64,000 nt of DNA. Origin: Muscardinus avellanarius. Lineage: Eukaryota; Chordata; Mammalia; Rodentia; Gliridae. Position numbers and translations under genes: made by a program. The first letter of the stretch is position 1, and each line of letters opens with the position of its first letter. This document shows, in pieces, positions 1-10,379 of the stretch. The notes beneath the pieces were generated by a model, which was not told the DNA's origin, did not search any database, and saw only the letters and a program-made list of their open reading frames with translations. The stretch is from the NCBI GenBank assembly GCA_963383645.1, contig OY726563.1:33696331-33760330 (forward strand). The letters run 5' to 3'.

Positions 1-460
1 GAATCTGCAGGGGACTGCTGCAAGTTTGACTTGGGCCAAGAAATGGGCGTTCTGGGACCTGGGATTCTGTGTTCATCTAAGGGTCAAAGGAAAAAGGACA
101 GTTGCTTAATGATGGAGAGAAAGGAGTCAAAGGAGCCATTGCTTTGAAGACCTGGATGCTGCTGTTGTGTTAAGTGAGAATAGAAGAGGCTGTGGTTTTG
201 GGGCCTGACTATTGTAGGTTTACTGCTACTGGATGGCTGCAGCAGGAAATGAATTCTCTGTGTTTTCCAGACTGGCAGTCGATGGACAGTGGAGGGAATC
301 TAGAATGTGCCAAGTCGGGCCACCTCTGGGATAATGTCCATCAACCTAACAAGAGGGAAATCTAGCCTGGGCACTGACCCAATACCCAGGCAGCTCCCAA
401 GGCAGGAGGCTGCGCTGGGTATTGCATTTGGCTCAACCTCCAGAGAAGTCCCCCCATTTG
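1..460. other. Unassigned sequence at window start
   Basis: I recognise no gene or repeat here. Short open frames exist on both strands but have no domain or codon pattern that suggests coding. The sequence is of ordinary composition and runs into a MaLR-type LTR. It could be an old LTR internal remnant or single-copy DNA. Confidence 0.4.
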
Positions 461-627
461 TTAGGGTTTGGGTGTGGCGTGTCCCCTCGAAAAGATCATG
501 TGCTGGCAGGGCAGAAATGTCGAGATGTGAAATCATTGAATTAGGGCTCCAGCTTCATCAGTGGATCAACCCCGTTGATGGATTAAAATTTTGACCGGAT
601 TTAGTAAGTAGTAACAGTAGGCAGGGA

Positions 628-694
<67 letters not shown>

Positions 695-860
695 GCTGCT
701 ATGAGCTGAGTAGCTATCCTCCACCACACCTCCCACCGTGATGTTTCTGCCTTGGAACCAGCTAACTATGGACTGAACCCTGAAACCATGAGCTCAAATC
801 AATTATTTCTTCTCTAAGTTGTTGTTGTCAGGCATTTTGGTCACAGAAATAAAAAAGCAA
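461..860 (+). mobile_element. ERVL-MaLR-type LTR fragment
   Basis: The order of motifs is that of MaLR LTRs: a tgtcccc start region, 'gaggtgaaat'-like text, a centre with 'gatgtttctgcctt', then 'ccaactatggactgaac'-like text and an end resembling 'tcaggcattttggtcacag'. A (CT)n run at 630-693 has expanded inside it. Only the LTR is present and no viral coding region is seen. Confidence 0.7.
630..693. repeat. (CT)n microsatellite
   Basis: Uninterrupted CT dinucleotides lie inside the LTR at the place where related LTRs carry a short 'tctctctctctgc' run, so the microsatellite probably grew from that seed. Confidence 0.95.
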
Positions 861-878
861 ATTTACCATTCATTAAAA

Positions 879-1138
879 CAGACACTTTGGAGCCAGGCGT
901 GGTGGCGCACGCTTGTAATCCCAGCATTCGGGAGGCTGAGACAGGAGGATCGCGGTTCGCGGACAGCCTCAGCTACTTAGTGAGGCCCTCTGCAACTCAG
1001 TGAGACCTGGTTTCAAAATAAAGAATAAAAAATAGGGCAGGGGGTGTAGCTCGGAGGTCGAATGCCCCTGGGTTCCATCCCCAGACCCGCAAAAACAAAA
1101 AACAAAAACAAAAACAAAAAAACCCAGACACTTTGGAG
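879..1138 (+). mobile_element. Composite B1-ID SINE, type A, with TSD
   Basis: The body is 893-1124, with A-box-like 'gtggcgcacgc' and a tail of (CAAAA) units. The 14-bp TSD 'cagacactttggag' is intact at 879-892 and 1125-1138. The ID half reads 'ggtgtagctcggaggtcgaatgcccc'-like text in two parts. Confidence 0.93.
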
Positions 1139-1187
1139 ACTGGCTCCAAATTACAGACAAGGAGATCAAAGCTTTTAAGAGGGAAAG

Positions 1188-1242
1188 GTACTAGGGCTTG
1201 AACCCAGAAGCATTTTACCTCTGAGCTACACCCTCGGCTTTA

Positions 1243-1278
<36 letters not shown>

Positions 1279-1594
1279 GAAATAGGGTCTTGCTAAGTTG
1301 CTGAGGATTTTCGCAAGCCTGCTATTCTCCTGTCTCAGCTTCCCAAGTACTGGGATTACAGGTATACACCACTGGGCCTGGCTTTTTTCTTTTGTGTGTG
1401 TGTGGATTGAATGAATCCATGGGCATTCTACCTCTGGACTATGCCCTCAGCCCTTTTTATTTTTCATTTTGAAACTGAGTCTTGCCAGGTTGCTGAGAGT
1501 CTTGGCAAGTTGCTGAGACTGGCCTTGAAACTGCAGTTCTCCTGTCTTAGCCTCCTAGGTACTGAGATTACAGGCATGTGCCACCACAACCAGT
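1188..1594 (-). mobile_element. Two antisense SINEs, type D
   Basis: The first (1188-1383) begins with the ID half 'ggtactagggcttgaaccc' and holds an internal T28 run. The second (1384-1594) follows directly and has diverged more. Both end at the B1 5' end ('ccaccac'). Confidence 0.85.
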
Positions 1595-1595
1595 T

Positions 1596-1813
1596 TGTGC
1601 CCAACTTTTTTTTTTTGGTGGTACTGGGGTTCCTGGAAGCCCTTCTACCTCCGGGCTACACTCCCAGACCTATTTTATATTTTTTATTTGGAAACAGGAT
1701 CTCCTAAGCCAGCGCGTGCGGCTGGCTTCGAACCTGAGCGATCCTCCTGTCTCTGCCTCCCAAGCGCGGGGATGACAAGCGTGCGCCACCACGCCCGGCT
1801 GTGCCCAACTTTT
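1596..1813 (-). mobile_element. Antisense SINE, type C, with TSD
   Basis: The body is 1610-1799 and carries 'ggttcctggaagcccttct', diagnostic of type C, and a CG-rich 'agccagcgcgtgcgg' segment. The TSD 'tgtgcccaactttt' is at 1596-1609 and 1800-1813 without mismatch, which points to a recent insertion. Confidence 0.92.
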
Positions 1814-2004
1814 GATCAAAGTTTTTTGAGTTTCTTTCATTTGTCCTATCATCAAAAAAGCCCCCAAAGGGAATGAAAATTGAAAGCAGTTTTGCTTGCA
1901 GAACATTGGAGCCAAGGAAGGGAACTATTCTAGGCTGACAAGGAGCCTCCCTAGGGGTTCAGGTGATGGCCCCTTCCAGGAGCCCCCCCCCCCAATTGAG
2001 ATGG

Positions 2005-2424
2005 TGTCAGTTATTTTTTGTTATGTAACAAAGCGCCCCAAGAGTTCTTGTCTTAAAATAACCAGCAGCTATTTAGCTCAGGAGTCTAGGATGGGACTTT
2101 TGCACTGGACTCAGCATGCTGCCTCAGGCAGAATGAGAGCCGCGCCAGATTTCACCTTTTCTGCACAGCTGCCAGGCTTTGTGACTCTTGGCCCGAGAGC
2201 TTTCTTTAGAGCCTACCGGAGTCCCCTAGGCTTGACTAGTGGAATGGTGACTGCCCCCCACAAGTAGTCCTCAATGGAGAGACAAATAAAATTGAAGACT
2301 AACTTCCCAGCTCCTGCACCTCTTGGGTGGAATAAATTTTTGGCGCGAGGTCTTCACTGTCTTCCTTAGGTGGCCATAGTGGGAATTTACTCAGTTACAT
2401 CTCCTTTGTTGGCTGCACCCTGAC
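2005..2424 (-). mobile_element. Possible old MLT1-like LTR, antisense
   Basis: The text 'gttatgtaacaaagcgcccc' followed by 'cttaaaataac' and 'agctcaggagtctagg' resembles the antisense 3' end of MLT1 LTRs. The middle is diverged and could not be matched. A similar tail with 'gccaaagcaagtc' at about 3720-3740 may be its other end, separated by the later insertions at 2425-3671. Confidence 0.4.
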
Positions 2425-2491
2425 ATTAGTTCAATTTGCGTTGCTACAACGAAATACCTGAGGCCTGATATTTCATAAAGAGAAAAGGTTT

Positions 2492-2680
2492 AGCCGTGGT
2501 GAGCACATTTATAATACCAGTGCTTGGGAGGTTGAGACAGAAGGATCACAGGTTCAAGAACAGCCTCAGCAGCTTAGTGAGACTCTCAGCAACCTAGAGA
2601 GACAGTTTCCAAACAAAAAATAAAAAGGGCTTGGGGTGTACCTCAGAGGTAGAATGTCCCTGATCCAATCCCCAGTAACT
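2492..2680 (+). mobile_element. SINE, type D, inside the LTR
   Basis: Degenerate 'gccgtggtgagcacat' start, 'agtgcttgggagg' box and ID half ending 'caatccccagtaac'. Host LTR sequence 'gctcac' continues directly after it. Confidence 0.85.
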
Positions 2681-2911
2681 CACAAGTCCAGAGAGGTAAG
2701 CAAGGGCCCCTCTAGCTGCATCACAGCAGGATGGTGAAGCAGAAAGGGAAAACAGAGGGTGTGCAGAAGGGACCAAGTAAGTGGGGGGCCTCATTTACAA
2801 CAACCCAATCTCACAAAAGCTAACTTACCGCAAGAGACCAGCATCAGTCCTTCTGAGGATGGTACCCCATGACCGACTTACCTTCTACTAGGCACCCCCT
2901 TTGTATTTTGT

Positions 2912-2945
2912 TTTGTTTTGATGGTACTTGGGATTGAACCCAGGG

Positions 2946-2992
<47 letters not shown>

Positions 2993-3568
2993 TACTAAAG
3001 AATGAGCCCTAGGTCATTCTACCTCCCAGCTACACCTCCAGCTCTATTATTTTTTTCTCTCTCTTTTTCTTTCTTTTTTTCTTTTTTTGTGGTATTGGGA
3101 TGGAAACCAGGGGCTTTCTACCCCCAGGCTACACTCTCAGACCTATTTCATATTTTATTTGGAAACAGGGTCTCACTAAGTTGCTGAGATCCTCACTCAG
3201 TAGCTGAGGCTGGCAGAGAACCTGTGCGATCCTCCTGTCTCAGCCTCCCAAGCGCTGGGATTACAAGCGTGCGCCACCACGCCCGGCTATGTTTTTTAAC
3301 TTTTTATTTGGAAATAGGGTCTTGCTAGGCTGATGAGAATCTCACTACTTGCTGAGGCTGTCCTGGAACTCAGTCTCCCAAGTACTGGGATTACAGGCGT
3401 GCACCACAATGCCTGGCTCCTATTTTATTTTTTATTTTGAAACAGAGTCTTACAAAGTTGCTGAGGGCCTCACTAAATTGCTGAGGCTGCCCTCAAACAA
3501 ACCTGGAATCCTCCTATCTCAGCCGCCCGAGTACTAGGATTGCAGGCATGTGCCACCATGCTTGGCAA
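2912..3568 (-). mobile_element. Nested stack of antisense SINEs with (GT)n
   Basis: An outer ID start (2912-2948) meets a (GT)n run at 2949-2991. A second SINE starts at 2992 with 'ggtactaaagaatgagcc'. A type B SINE (about 3086-3288) interrupts it. B1 halves of the two interrupted copies follow at 3290-3418 and 3419-3568. The outer copy seems to have lost part of its ID half. Confidence 0.75.
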
Positions 3569-3689
3569 GGCCCCGCCTCTTAAAGTTCCCACCACCTCAA
3601 CACTACTATGCTAAGGATCAAGCTCCTGGCACATGAATTTTTGAGGGCCCAAATGCATCCAAACCATAGCACCTCCCACCCCCAGCCTG

Positions 3690-4775
3690 CGGCCCTGGTC
3701 ACCTCCTTAAAGTGGCCATTTGCCAAAGCAAGTCAACGACCAGGCCTAAGGTCAGCGTGTGAGGGCACCTCCAAAGATCAGGAGGAAATTGGGGCAGAAG
3801 TTTAGTCCACCACCTGCGCTATGACCAGGCATGGGCACGCAGCCTAGGAACCAGGAACTCCTGGCACAGTCTGCCCAGAGGCATCGCGGAGCATGTGGCT
3901 TATGCAGGACAGGGTTCATGTTGCTCGCATATCCCTGGCCCCTGGCCCCAGATCCAAGCACCGGGTGGGCACACAGAAAAAGTTTGTAGGTATGGATGGA
4001 TACTGAATGCGACATGCTGTTCCAGCATGTCCCCTCTGGCTGCAAAGGAGGCAACAAAAAGACTTAACCCCCACCCTGACTCGCCAAAGCCCTCCGTGGC
4101 CTAGGGTCATCGGCGTCCTTGTCCCAGACCGGGGACACCTGGGGCTTGTGTTGACAGATGATTGCTTTCACCTCTCTCTTTTGAAAAATGGCCCATGTTT
4201 AAGGATTCATAAAACTCGGAATGCACCACTGAGCCTGTAACGGCGCGAAAGCCCCATGTAGAGAACGGCTTAAAAAGAAGATTCATCAAACTAATTACTT
4301 GTCCTCACACCCCCGGCCCCACCCCCGCCCCTCTTTCCGCTTGGCCTGCTCAGAAAGATTGGAAAGACGTACAGCCTCATCGGCTGGGCTGCTTTGGAGC
4401 CCAGCTCCCCGCCTGCGGTGGAGGAGGGGCAGCCCGGTGCCCAGAGCCTCCATATTTCTTGGGCTTTCTGGGTGGACAGAAATTTTTCCTGCTGATTCGT
4501 CTACTCCAGGGGCCAAAGCAAGGCCGGGGTACATGGGGTGAAGTGAGGGAGGGAAGGGATGGAAGTATTAGGACTTGGGGAGGCTCCCTGTCACCTATAT
4601 ATCTGAGACAGATTCTGCACAGCCCTGTATGATGTCCCATGCTGTGTCCCCTGAGCCCACCTTTGGGTTCACTCACAGAGGCAGCGGACAGTTCCCGAGC
4701 TAAGGTTCAGTGCTCCGAGGAGCAAACCCAGCAAGTAAGGAATGAGAATCTGTGGATAGATGCTTCAGCTTTGCA
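3690..4775. other. Repeat-poor single-copy island
   Basis: No SINE, LINE or LTR is recognised apart from a possible LTR tail before 3815. The stretch 4300-4450 is GC-rich, with GC boxes such as 'ccacccccgcccctc', next to an AT-rich 'attcatcaaactaattac'. Open frames of 60-100 codons occur on both strands but look like chance. Candidate regulatory or conserved noncoding DNA. Confidence 0.5.
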
Positions 4776-4779
4776 TCTA

Positions 4780-5485
4780 TAGTAGGTGGGATGGCACCCT
4801 CAAAAGATACAGCCACCCAGGACCTGTGAATCTAACTCTTTGGGAAAAGGGTCTTTACAACATAAATAAAGATCTCAAGATGAGATCAACTGGGATTGCT
4901 CGAGTGGCCCCAGATCCAATGACAGGTGTCCAGAGAAGGGAAGAGGAGGGGAGGGGAGAAGACACACAGAGAAGGTGCTAGAGACACCTTCTGATGGAGA
5001 CAGAGTCGGATGCTGTGGCACACACCTGTTAATCCCAGTACTTGGGAGTCTGAGACAAGTGGATTGCAGGTTTGAGGCCAGCATCCGGAACTCAGAGAGA
5101 CCCTTACCCACTCAGTGAGACCTGTTCCCAAACAAAAAATAAGAAGGTCTGGGGTATAACTCAGTAGAAGAATGTCCCTAGGCTCAATACCCAGTACAAA
5201 AAAAAAAGATGGAGGCAGAGACCGGCGGTGCTATGAAGACCAAGGCAGAGACTGGAGCCACATGACAAGAAATGCCAAAGATTGCTGGCAGCCACCAGGA
5301 GCTAAGAGACAGGCAAGGAACAGATTCCCCTTCAGTCTCCAGAAGGAACCAACCCTGCTGACACCTCGATTTCAGACTTCCAGCTTCCAGCGCTGTGAGG
5401 CAATACGTTTCTGGCAAGGCACCCAGATGGCCTTATGTTGTTACAGCAGCCCCAGGGCACTAAGACAGCACCTCTCGGTGGGATG
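4780..5485 (+). mobile_element. MLT1-type LTR split by a SINE
   Basis: It begins with 'caggacctgtgaatctaac' and 'gatctcaagatgagat', and ends with 'gacacctcgatttcagac' and 'tgttgttacagcagcccc', matching the MLT1 order. A type D SINE occupies 5007-5207. Confidence 0.75.
4994..5220 (+). mobile_element. SINE, type D, with TSD
   Basis: The body is 5007-5207. The flanks 'gatggagacagag' (4994-5006) and 'gatggaggcagag' (5208-5220) form a 13-bp TSD with one mismatch. Confidence 0.88.
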
Positions 5486-5574
5486 ATCCTGAGGGGTTTT
5501 TCAAACAGTGCCTCTGAGGGATCCCTTATAGGATAGAACCCCCTCAACAATAGGAACAACCAGCTTATTTGTAC

Positions 5575-5773
5575 ACTTTTTTTTTTTTTTGGTACTGGGG
5601 ATGGAACCCAGGGATGTTCTACCTCCAAGCCACACCCCCAGCCCTAGAAACAGAGTCTCACTAAGTTCCTGAGAGTCTCTTTAAGTTGCTGAGGCTGACC
5701 TTGAACTTGCCATTCTTCCATCTCAGCCTCCAAAGTACCAAGGTTACAGACATGCACCGCCATGCCCAGCTCA
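5575..5773 (-). mobile_element. Antisense SINE, type D
   Basis: A T-run, then 'ggtactggggatggaaccc' and 'ccccagccctag', with a shortened linker leading straight into 'aaacagagtctcact'. It ends at 'gccatgcccagct'. Confidence 0.88.
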
Positions 5774-5949
5774 TCCGGATGCCCTTGATGGGCTTTTCTC
5801 CCGTCCTCATCTCAGCCTCCACTGCCATACTGGGCTTTCCTGGGATAAGGCACCTGCACCCAAGCCCATGTCTGCTTTGGGGAGAACCCAAACTCATTCC
5901 TGCATGAACCCATCCAAGGACTATTTCTAAGCAAATGCAGTGCAGACAG

Positions 5950-6370
5950 ACTGTGGAAGCCCAAATCAAGGCCCCCCAAAGAGATCCATGTCCTAATTCT
6001 CAGAACCTCTGAGTATTCCATGGCAAAAGAGACTAGCAGATGTGCCGAAGCAGGACTTGAGATGGTGAGATTGTCAGGACTTAGGGGAGTGGGGCCCATG
6101 CAATCACAAGGGCCCCACAGGACACGGCCGCGCAATGCCGCTGCAAAGCACAGGAGACTGGCAGCCCGGGGAAGCTGCAAGAATTGAAGAATGAGTTCTC
6201 CCCTGGAGCCTCCAAAAAGACCCAGCTTTGTGAACATCCTAATTACAGCCCAATAAGACTCAGCTCGGACGTCTGACCACCAGCCCCATAACATAATAAA
6301 TTCGCATTGTTTTAAGCCACTGAGTAATTAAGGCGCTGGTAATTGATTACGGCAGCAACGGGAAACTCAT
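5950..6370 (+). mobile_element. MLT1-type LTR
   Basis: Motifs in order: 'atgtcctaattctcagaacc', 'catggcaaaagagac', 'gagatggtgagattgtc', 'caatcacaagggcccc', and an end resembling 'gttttaagccactgagt'. No TSD could be fixed. Confidence 0.75.
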
Positions 6371-6382
6371 CAGAGTACTGGG

Positions 6383-6560
6383 CTCGAGCACACTCGGGTG
6401 GGAGGCTAGGCCCAGCCACTGGCATGCCGTAGACTTTGGGCAAAGTATTTGCTGTCCTTAAGACTCAGTTTCCCCACTTGTAAAATGAGAATAGGAATAG
6501 GCATACCTTCCCGGTGCTGCTATTGTGTAGACCAAGGGAGACAGTACAGGGACAAGCAAT
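6383..6560 (+). mobile_element. MIR SINE
   Basis: The core 'actttgggcaaagtatttgc' followed by 'actcagtttccccacttgta' and 'aaatgagaataggaatag' is the MIR consensus. It is diverged, as expected of an ancient mammalian repeat. Confidence 0.8.
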
Positions 6561-6569
6561 GAAGTCACA

Positions 6570-6675
6570 TTAATGTTGATAATTTATTGGACATTTACTA
6601 TAAGCCAGTCACTGTGCTCCACCTGTTGGAATAAGAGGTAAAACAAGATACAATCCTGGCCTTGGGGAAATAAGA
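6570..6675 (+). mobile_element. Ancient mammalian repeat fragment
   Basis: 'tttattggacatttactata' followed by 'gccagtcactgtgct' and 'cctggccttgggga' matches a common ancient repeat with the motif 'cactgtgct'. The family is not named with confidence. Confidence 0.5.
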
Positions 6676-6694
6676 TACTATTGAAGCCTTTATT

Positions 6695-6924
6695 TTTTTC
6701 TTTTCTTTTCTTTGCTTATTTGTTTTGTGGTATTGGGGATTGAACCCAAAGGCATTCTACCTCCAAGGGATATCCCCAGCCCTTCTTTATTTTTTTGTTT
6801 TGAAACCGGGTCTCACTAAGCTGAGAGTCTCACTACATTGCTGAGGCTAGCCTTGAACCTGTGATTCTCCTGTCTCAATCTTCTAAGTACTGGGATTGCA
6901 GACCTGTACCACCATGCCCAGCTC
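6695..6924 (-). mobile_element. Antisense SINE, type D
   Basis: T-rich tail, ID half 'ggtattggggattgaaccc', and B1 half ending 'accaccatgcccagctc'. Flanking 'agccttta' on both sides may be a short TSD. Confidence 0.85.
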
Positions 6925-7210
6925 ACTGTAGCCTTTAAAGAGATCCCGGATGCATGGAAAAGAAAACCAGTGAGCGCGAAAAAGGGACTCCTGAACCACT
7001 GCCCCAAATGGAACCAACGTGATCCTTGGTAGCTTGGGCAACAGCTTCCAGGGACGCGGAGCCGCAGCACCCCCATCACCTGGCCTGACCTCTCAGTAGT
7101 TCCACAGCACTCACTGGCACAGCGCTAGCAATAGCAGTACTGGCTGCCTTTGTCCAGCTCCGACACCACCAGTGCCCACCCTGGGCTCCCATGTCAGAAG
7201 CCCTCTGTAG
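6925..7210. other. Single-copy segment
   Basis: Nothing recognisable. Short frames on both strands have no family features. Confidence 0.4.
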
Positions 7211-7446
7211 GCCGGGCATGGGGGTGCACACCCGTAATCCAAGTACTTGGGAGGCTGAAACAGGAGGATCACAGATTCGAAGCCAGCCTAAGCAATTTAG
7301 CAGACCCTCGGCAATGTAGTGAGATCTTATTTCCAAATAAAAACTAAAGATTAGGGCTAGGGGTATAGCTCGGAGGTAGAATGCCCCTGGCTTCACACCC
7401 TAGTTACACACACACACACACGTGCGTGCGCACACACACGCACGCT
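7211..7446 (+). mobile_element. SINE, type D, with (CA)/(CG) tail
   Basis: 'gccgggcatgggggtgcac' start and a complete ID half. The A-tail has become a (CA)n run with alternating 'cgtgcgtgcgca'. Confidence 0.88.
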
Positions 7447-7454
7447 CCTCCTTA

Positions 7455-7542
7455 AGCTAGGCATGATGGTGCATGCCTGTAATTCTAATACTTGGGAGGC
7501 TGAGACAGGAAGCTGGCAGGTCCAAGGACAGCCTCAGCGACT
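7455..7542 (+). mobile_element. SINE, B1 half only
   Basis: The left monomer from 'gctaggcatgatggtgc' to 'agcctcagcgac'. The 3' ID part is missing. Confidence 0.8.
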
Positions 7543-8824
7543 CTACTCGTGTCTTTTCTCTCATCTTTCCTGCCACTTGCATCCTCCCCGCACATGCGCA
7601 CAAACTGTGTGGGGCCTTTTCATTTATCCTGAACGCTGTAATTACCGCTTAATTTCCTCCTTACATTAGTATTGCAAATGCCTCCAACAACTTTATTTTC
7701 TTGCTTTATTTATACTAGTGAAAAGGCACTTAGAAGCAAATTATGCTCGCCTCCATCTATCTCTCTACCTGTTTATCTCGGTGTTTATGGGTGCCTATCA
7801 TCATGGTATCTGGGCATTTAGACAGTCCCATTAGATCAAATTCATTACCGAAGAGAGGAAGAGAAACCTCGTCCTCCTCCAGCCCTCTGCAGGAGCAGCT
7901 CGGTAGCTCGCTGAGGGCTGGGGCTCAGGAGACCTGCCAGCCCGCAGCCTCTCGCTTTCCAACCAAAGGAGAGGAGTGTGTTTTGGCAAAGAAGCGAATC
8001 CTCTCCTGGAGGGGGCATGGAGAACTTGCAAACTAATTTGGAAGATCTATCAGAGGGTGGCTCTCAATATGTTGGGCATTTAAAAATTGAAATGATTTCA
8101 ATTTCATTGCTCTCCAAATATCAAATTGAGCCCATTTTTCACAAATGTGGCTCCCTGCTCCTAGTCGCTTCCACCAGAAGATTCTGGATGTTAACTCTTT
8201 CCTCCTCACCCCGCAGTTCCGGGGGTACCAAGTCCAGATATCGCTCACTGTCTCTCTGTGGCCATGCCCACACCCGTGCCCAGGCAGCCTGAGCACAACA
8301 ATGGAGATCGCAGCCCCAGGCCCGGCCTTCTGCCTCCACCATCCTCTGTGTTTAGAGCCTGGCCTCGCCTCTCAGACAATAGTGACTGTAATGACCCTCC
8401 TTAACGACAGCTGGGATTCTGTCTCGTGGTCCCTGTGCACCTCCTGTTTTGGTCAACCCTCTGTCAACCAGAGATTCTCAGGATCCCCACTGTGGGAGTC
8501 TCTCCCAAGGTAACTCGCACCACCCACGAAGGAGGATCCAGGACCTGCGGTTTGAGGTCCCTCATGGGCAACCATATTCCTGGCTCCACCCCGGAGGTCA
8601 CCTGTAGGCAGCTTCCTCCTTCTCTCCGCTAGAGGTGACTCTCAGCCAATGAGGACCGGGAGTTCCTCAGAGGATAAGTATCCCCGTTTCTTGGCTTCTT
8701 GGTAGGACTCTGATTCCGGGGTGTGTCCTATGTGGTCCCTGGATCATGGTTGAATTGCACCTTAGTTGCTTACAGGGGTCATCCACTCATTCCCAGTCCT
8801 TCCTCAGCTTTCCTATGAGCTATA
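7543..8824. other. 1.28-kb repeat-free region, candidate conserved noncoding DNA
   Basis: No repeat family is recognised over about 1.3 kb, unusual in this window. An AT-rich core at 8035-8150 contains a perfect 10-bp inverted repeat (8084-8093 and 8095-8104) around one base. No coding pattern. Plausibly single-copy sequence with regulatory content. Confidence 0.5.
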
Positions 8825-8992
8825 TGTCCCAGACCCGTTTTATTTTTTTATTTTGAAGCAGGTATGATTAATTTTCCGAGGGTCTCTCTGAGCTGCTGAG
8901 GTTGTCCTCGAACCTGTGATCCTCCCGTCTCGGCATCCTAAGTACTGAGATCATAGTTGTGCTCCATCACACCTAGTTTTTAGTTTGGATAT

Positions 8993-9031
<39 letters not shown>

Positions 9032-9214
9032 TTTGTGGTACTGGGGTTCCTGGAAGCCCTTCTACCTCCAGGCTACACCCCCAGACCTATTTTATATTTT
9101 TTTTATTTGGAAATAGGGTCTCTTACGCCAGCGCGGCTGGCTTCGAACCTGTACGATCCTCCTGTCTCCGCCTCCCAAGCCAGGGGTTACAAGTGTGCGC
9201 CACCTCCCCTGGCT
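8825..9214 (-). mobile_element. B1 half, (TTTA)n, then type C SINE, all antisense
   Basis: A D-type B1 half lies at 8825-8976. A (TTTA)n tract at 8988-9033 is the tail of a type C copy at 9034-9214, which carries 'ggttcctggaagcccttct'. Flanks 'gtttggat' and 'atttggat' suggest its TSD. Confidence 0.88.
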
Positions 9215-9222
9215 TAATTTGG

Positions 9223-9561
9223 ATTTTAAATGACCCCCAAAGTCACCCCGTGGCAGTACTGGGAGACGGTGGAACTTTAAGAGCAAGTTAGGTCAACAAG
9301 GGGCGTGCCCCTGCAGGGGAGGGACTTCTGCCTCTCCCTATCCTTTTTTTCTTCACTTTCTGGCCAACATGAGGTGGGTGGTGGGCGGCTTCTCTGCTAT
9401 GCACTCCCCACAATTATGTGCGTGCGGTTCCACCACAGACCCAGAGGCACAGAACTAACCAACCATGGACAGAGGCTTCTGAAACCAAGAGGAAAATAAA
9501 CCTTTCCTCCTTTTAAGTATGTCGGGCATTTTGTCACAGCAATGGAAATCTGAATAACACA
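9223..9561 (+). mobile_element. ERVL-MaLR-type LTR fragment
   Basis: The 3' half has 'ccaaccatggacagaggctt', a polyadenylation signal in 'aaaataaacctttcctcctt', and the ending 'ggcattttgtcacagcaatg'. The 5' end is truncated or diverged. Confidence 0.75.
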
Positions 9562-9782
9562 GGACCACAAGACACATGAGCCTGCTTTGAGGGCAGTCCC
9601 GACTCCCAGGCTCAGATTGGTAGTAGCCATGGCAGTGTCTCCCACTACAGAATTAGCCATGACACAGGACAGGGGACAGGCTCCATCCACACGGGGTCAG
9701 CGCTGAGTCCGTGGTGGGAGGTCAGTTTGCTAGTCAATTCCTGAAACTCGTCCCTGTAGCATCCGCACAAAAATTAACCCCC
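9562..9782. other. Single-copy segment
   Basis: No recognised element or gene. Short open frames only. Confidence 0.35.
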
Positions 9783-9978
9783 AGCCAGGCATGGCAGCAT
9801 GCACCTGTAATTCCAGTACTTGGAAGGCTGAGGCAGGAGGATTGCAGTTTCAAGAACAGCCTCAGCCACTTAGAGAGACCCTCAGCAACCTACAGAGACC
9901 CTGGTTCAGAATAAAAAGGGTTGGGGATGTAGTTTGGAAGTAGAATGCCCCTGGGTTTAATTCTCAGTACTCAAAAAT

Positions 9979-10009
<31 letters not shown>

Positions 10010-10045
10010 CAACAACAACAACAACAACAACAAAAACAACAACAA
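9783..10045 (+). mobile_element. SINE, type D, with (ATA)n(ACA)n tail
   Basis: Complete composite ending 'ttaattctcagtactc'. The tail has expanded to AAT and then CAA triplets (9977-10045). Confidence 0.9.
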
Positions 10046-10129
10046 CTCTTTAGCCTGAACCCCAGGGCAGGAACTTCCAGAACTCTAACAGAAAACTCCA
10101 TTAGTAACTTATTTTAAAATAATAGCATA

Positions 10130-10271
10130 CATTGAGGTGTAGTGGTGCACACCTGTAATCCTGGTACTTGGGAGGCTGAGACAGGTAGGTTGGAGGCCTG
10201 CCTCAGCAACTTAGCACAACCTTTTTTCAAAATAAAATATAAAACAGGACTGGGGACACCTAACCCTGTAC

Positions 10272-10303
<32 letters not shown>

Positions 10304-10322
10304 TACAATAATAATAATAATT
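10130..10322 (+). mobile_element. SINE, type D, shortened, with (AAT)n tail
   Basis: The B1 half is recognisable but the ID half has collapsed to 'gactggggacacctaacc'. The tail is (AAT)n at 10264-10322. Confidence 0.8.
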
Positions 10323-10379
10323 GCATATATACAGATGCTGTAATAAAGCATGTGAGGGGGTCTATATATTTTTAAAAAG

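Larger units (their letters stand above)
2425..3671 (-). mobile_element. MaLR/MLT1-type LTR, antisense, split by SINEs
   Basis: It opens with 'acgaaatacctgaggc' and 'tttcataaagagaaaaggtt', the antisense LTR 3' end. It resumes after a SINE at about 2681-2905 and again at 3570-3671, where it ends in 'gcatccaaaccatagca'. The intervening DNA is SINE insertions. Confidence 0.65.
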
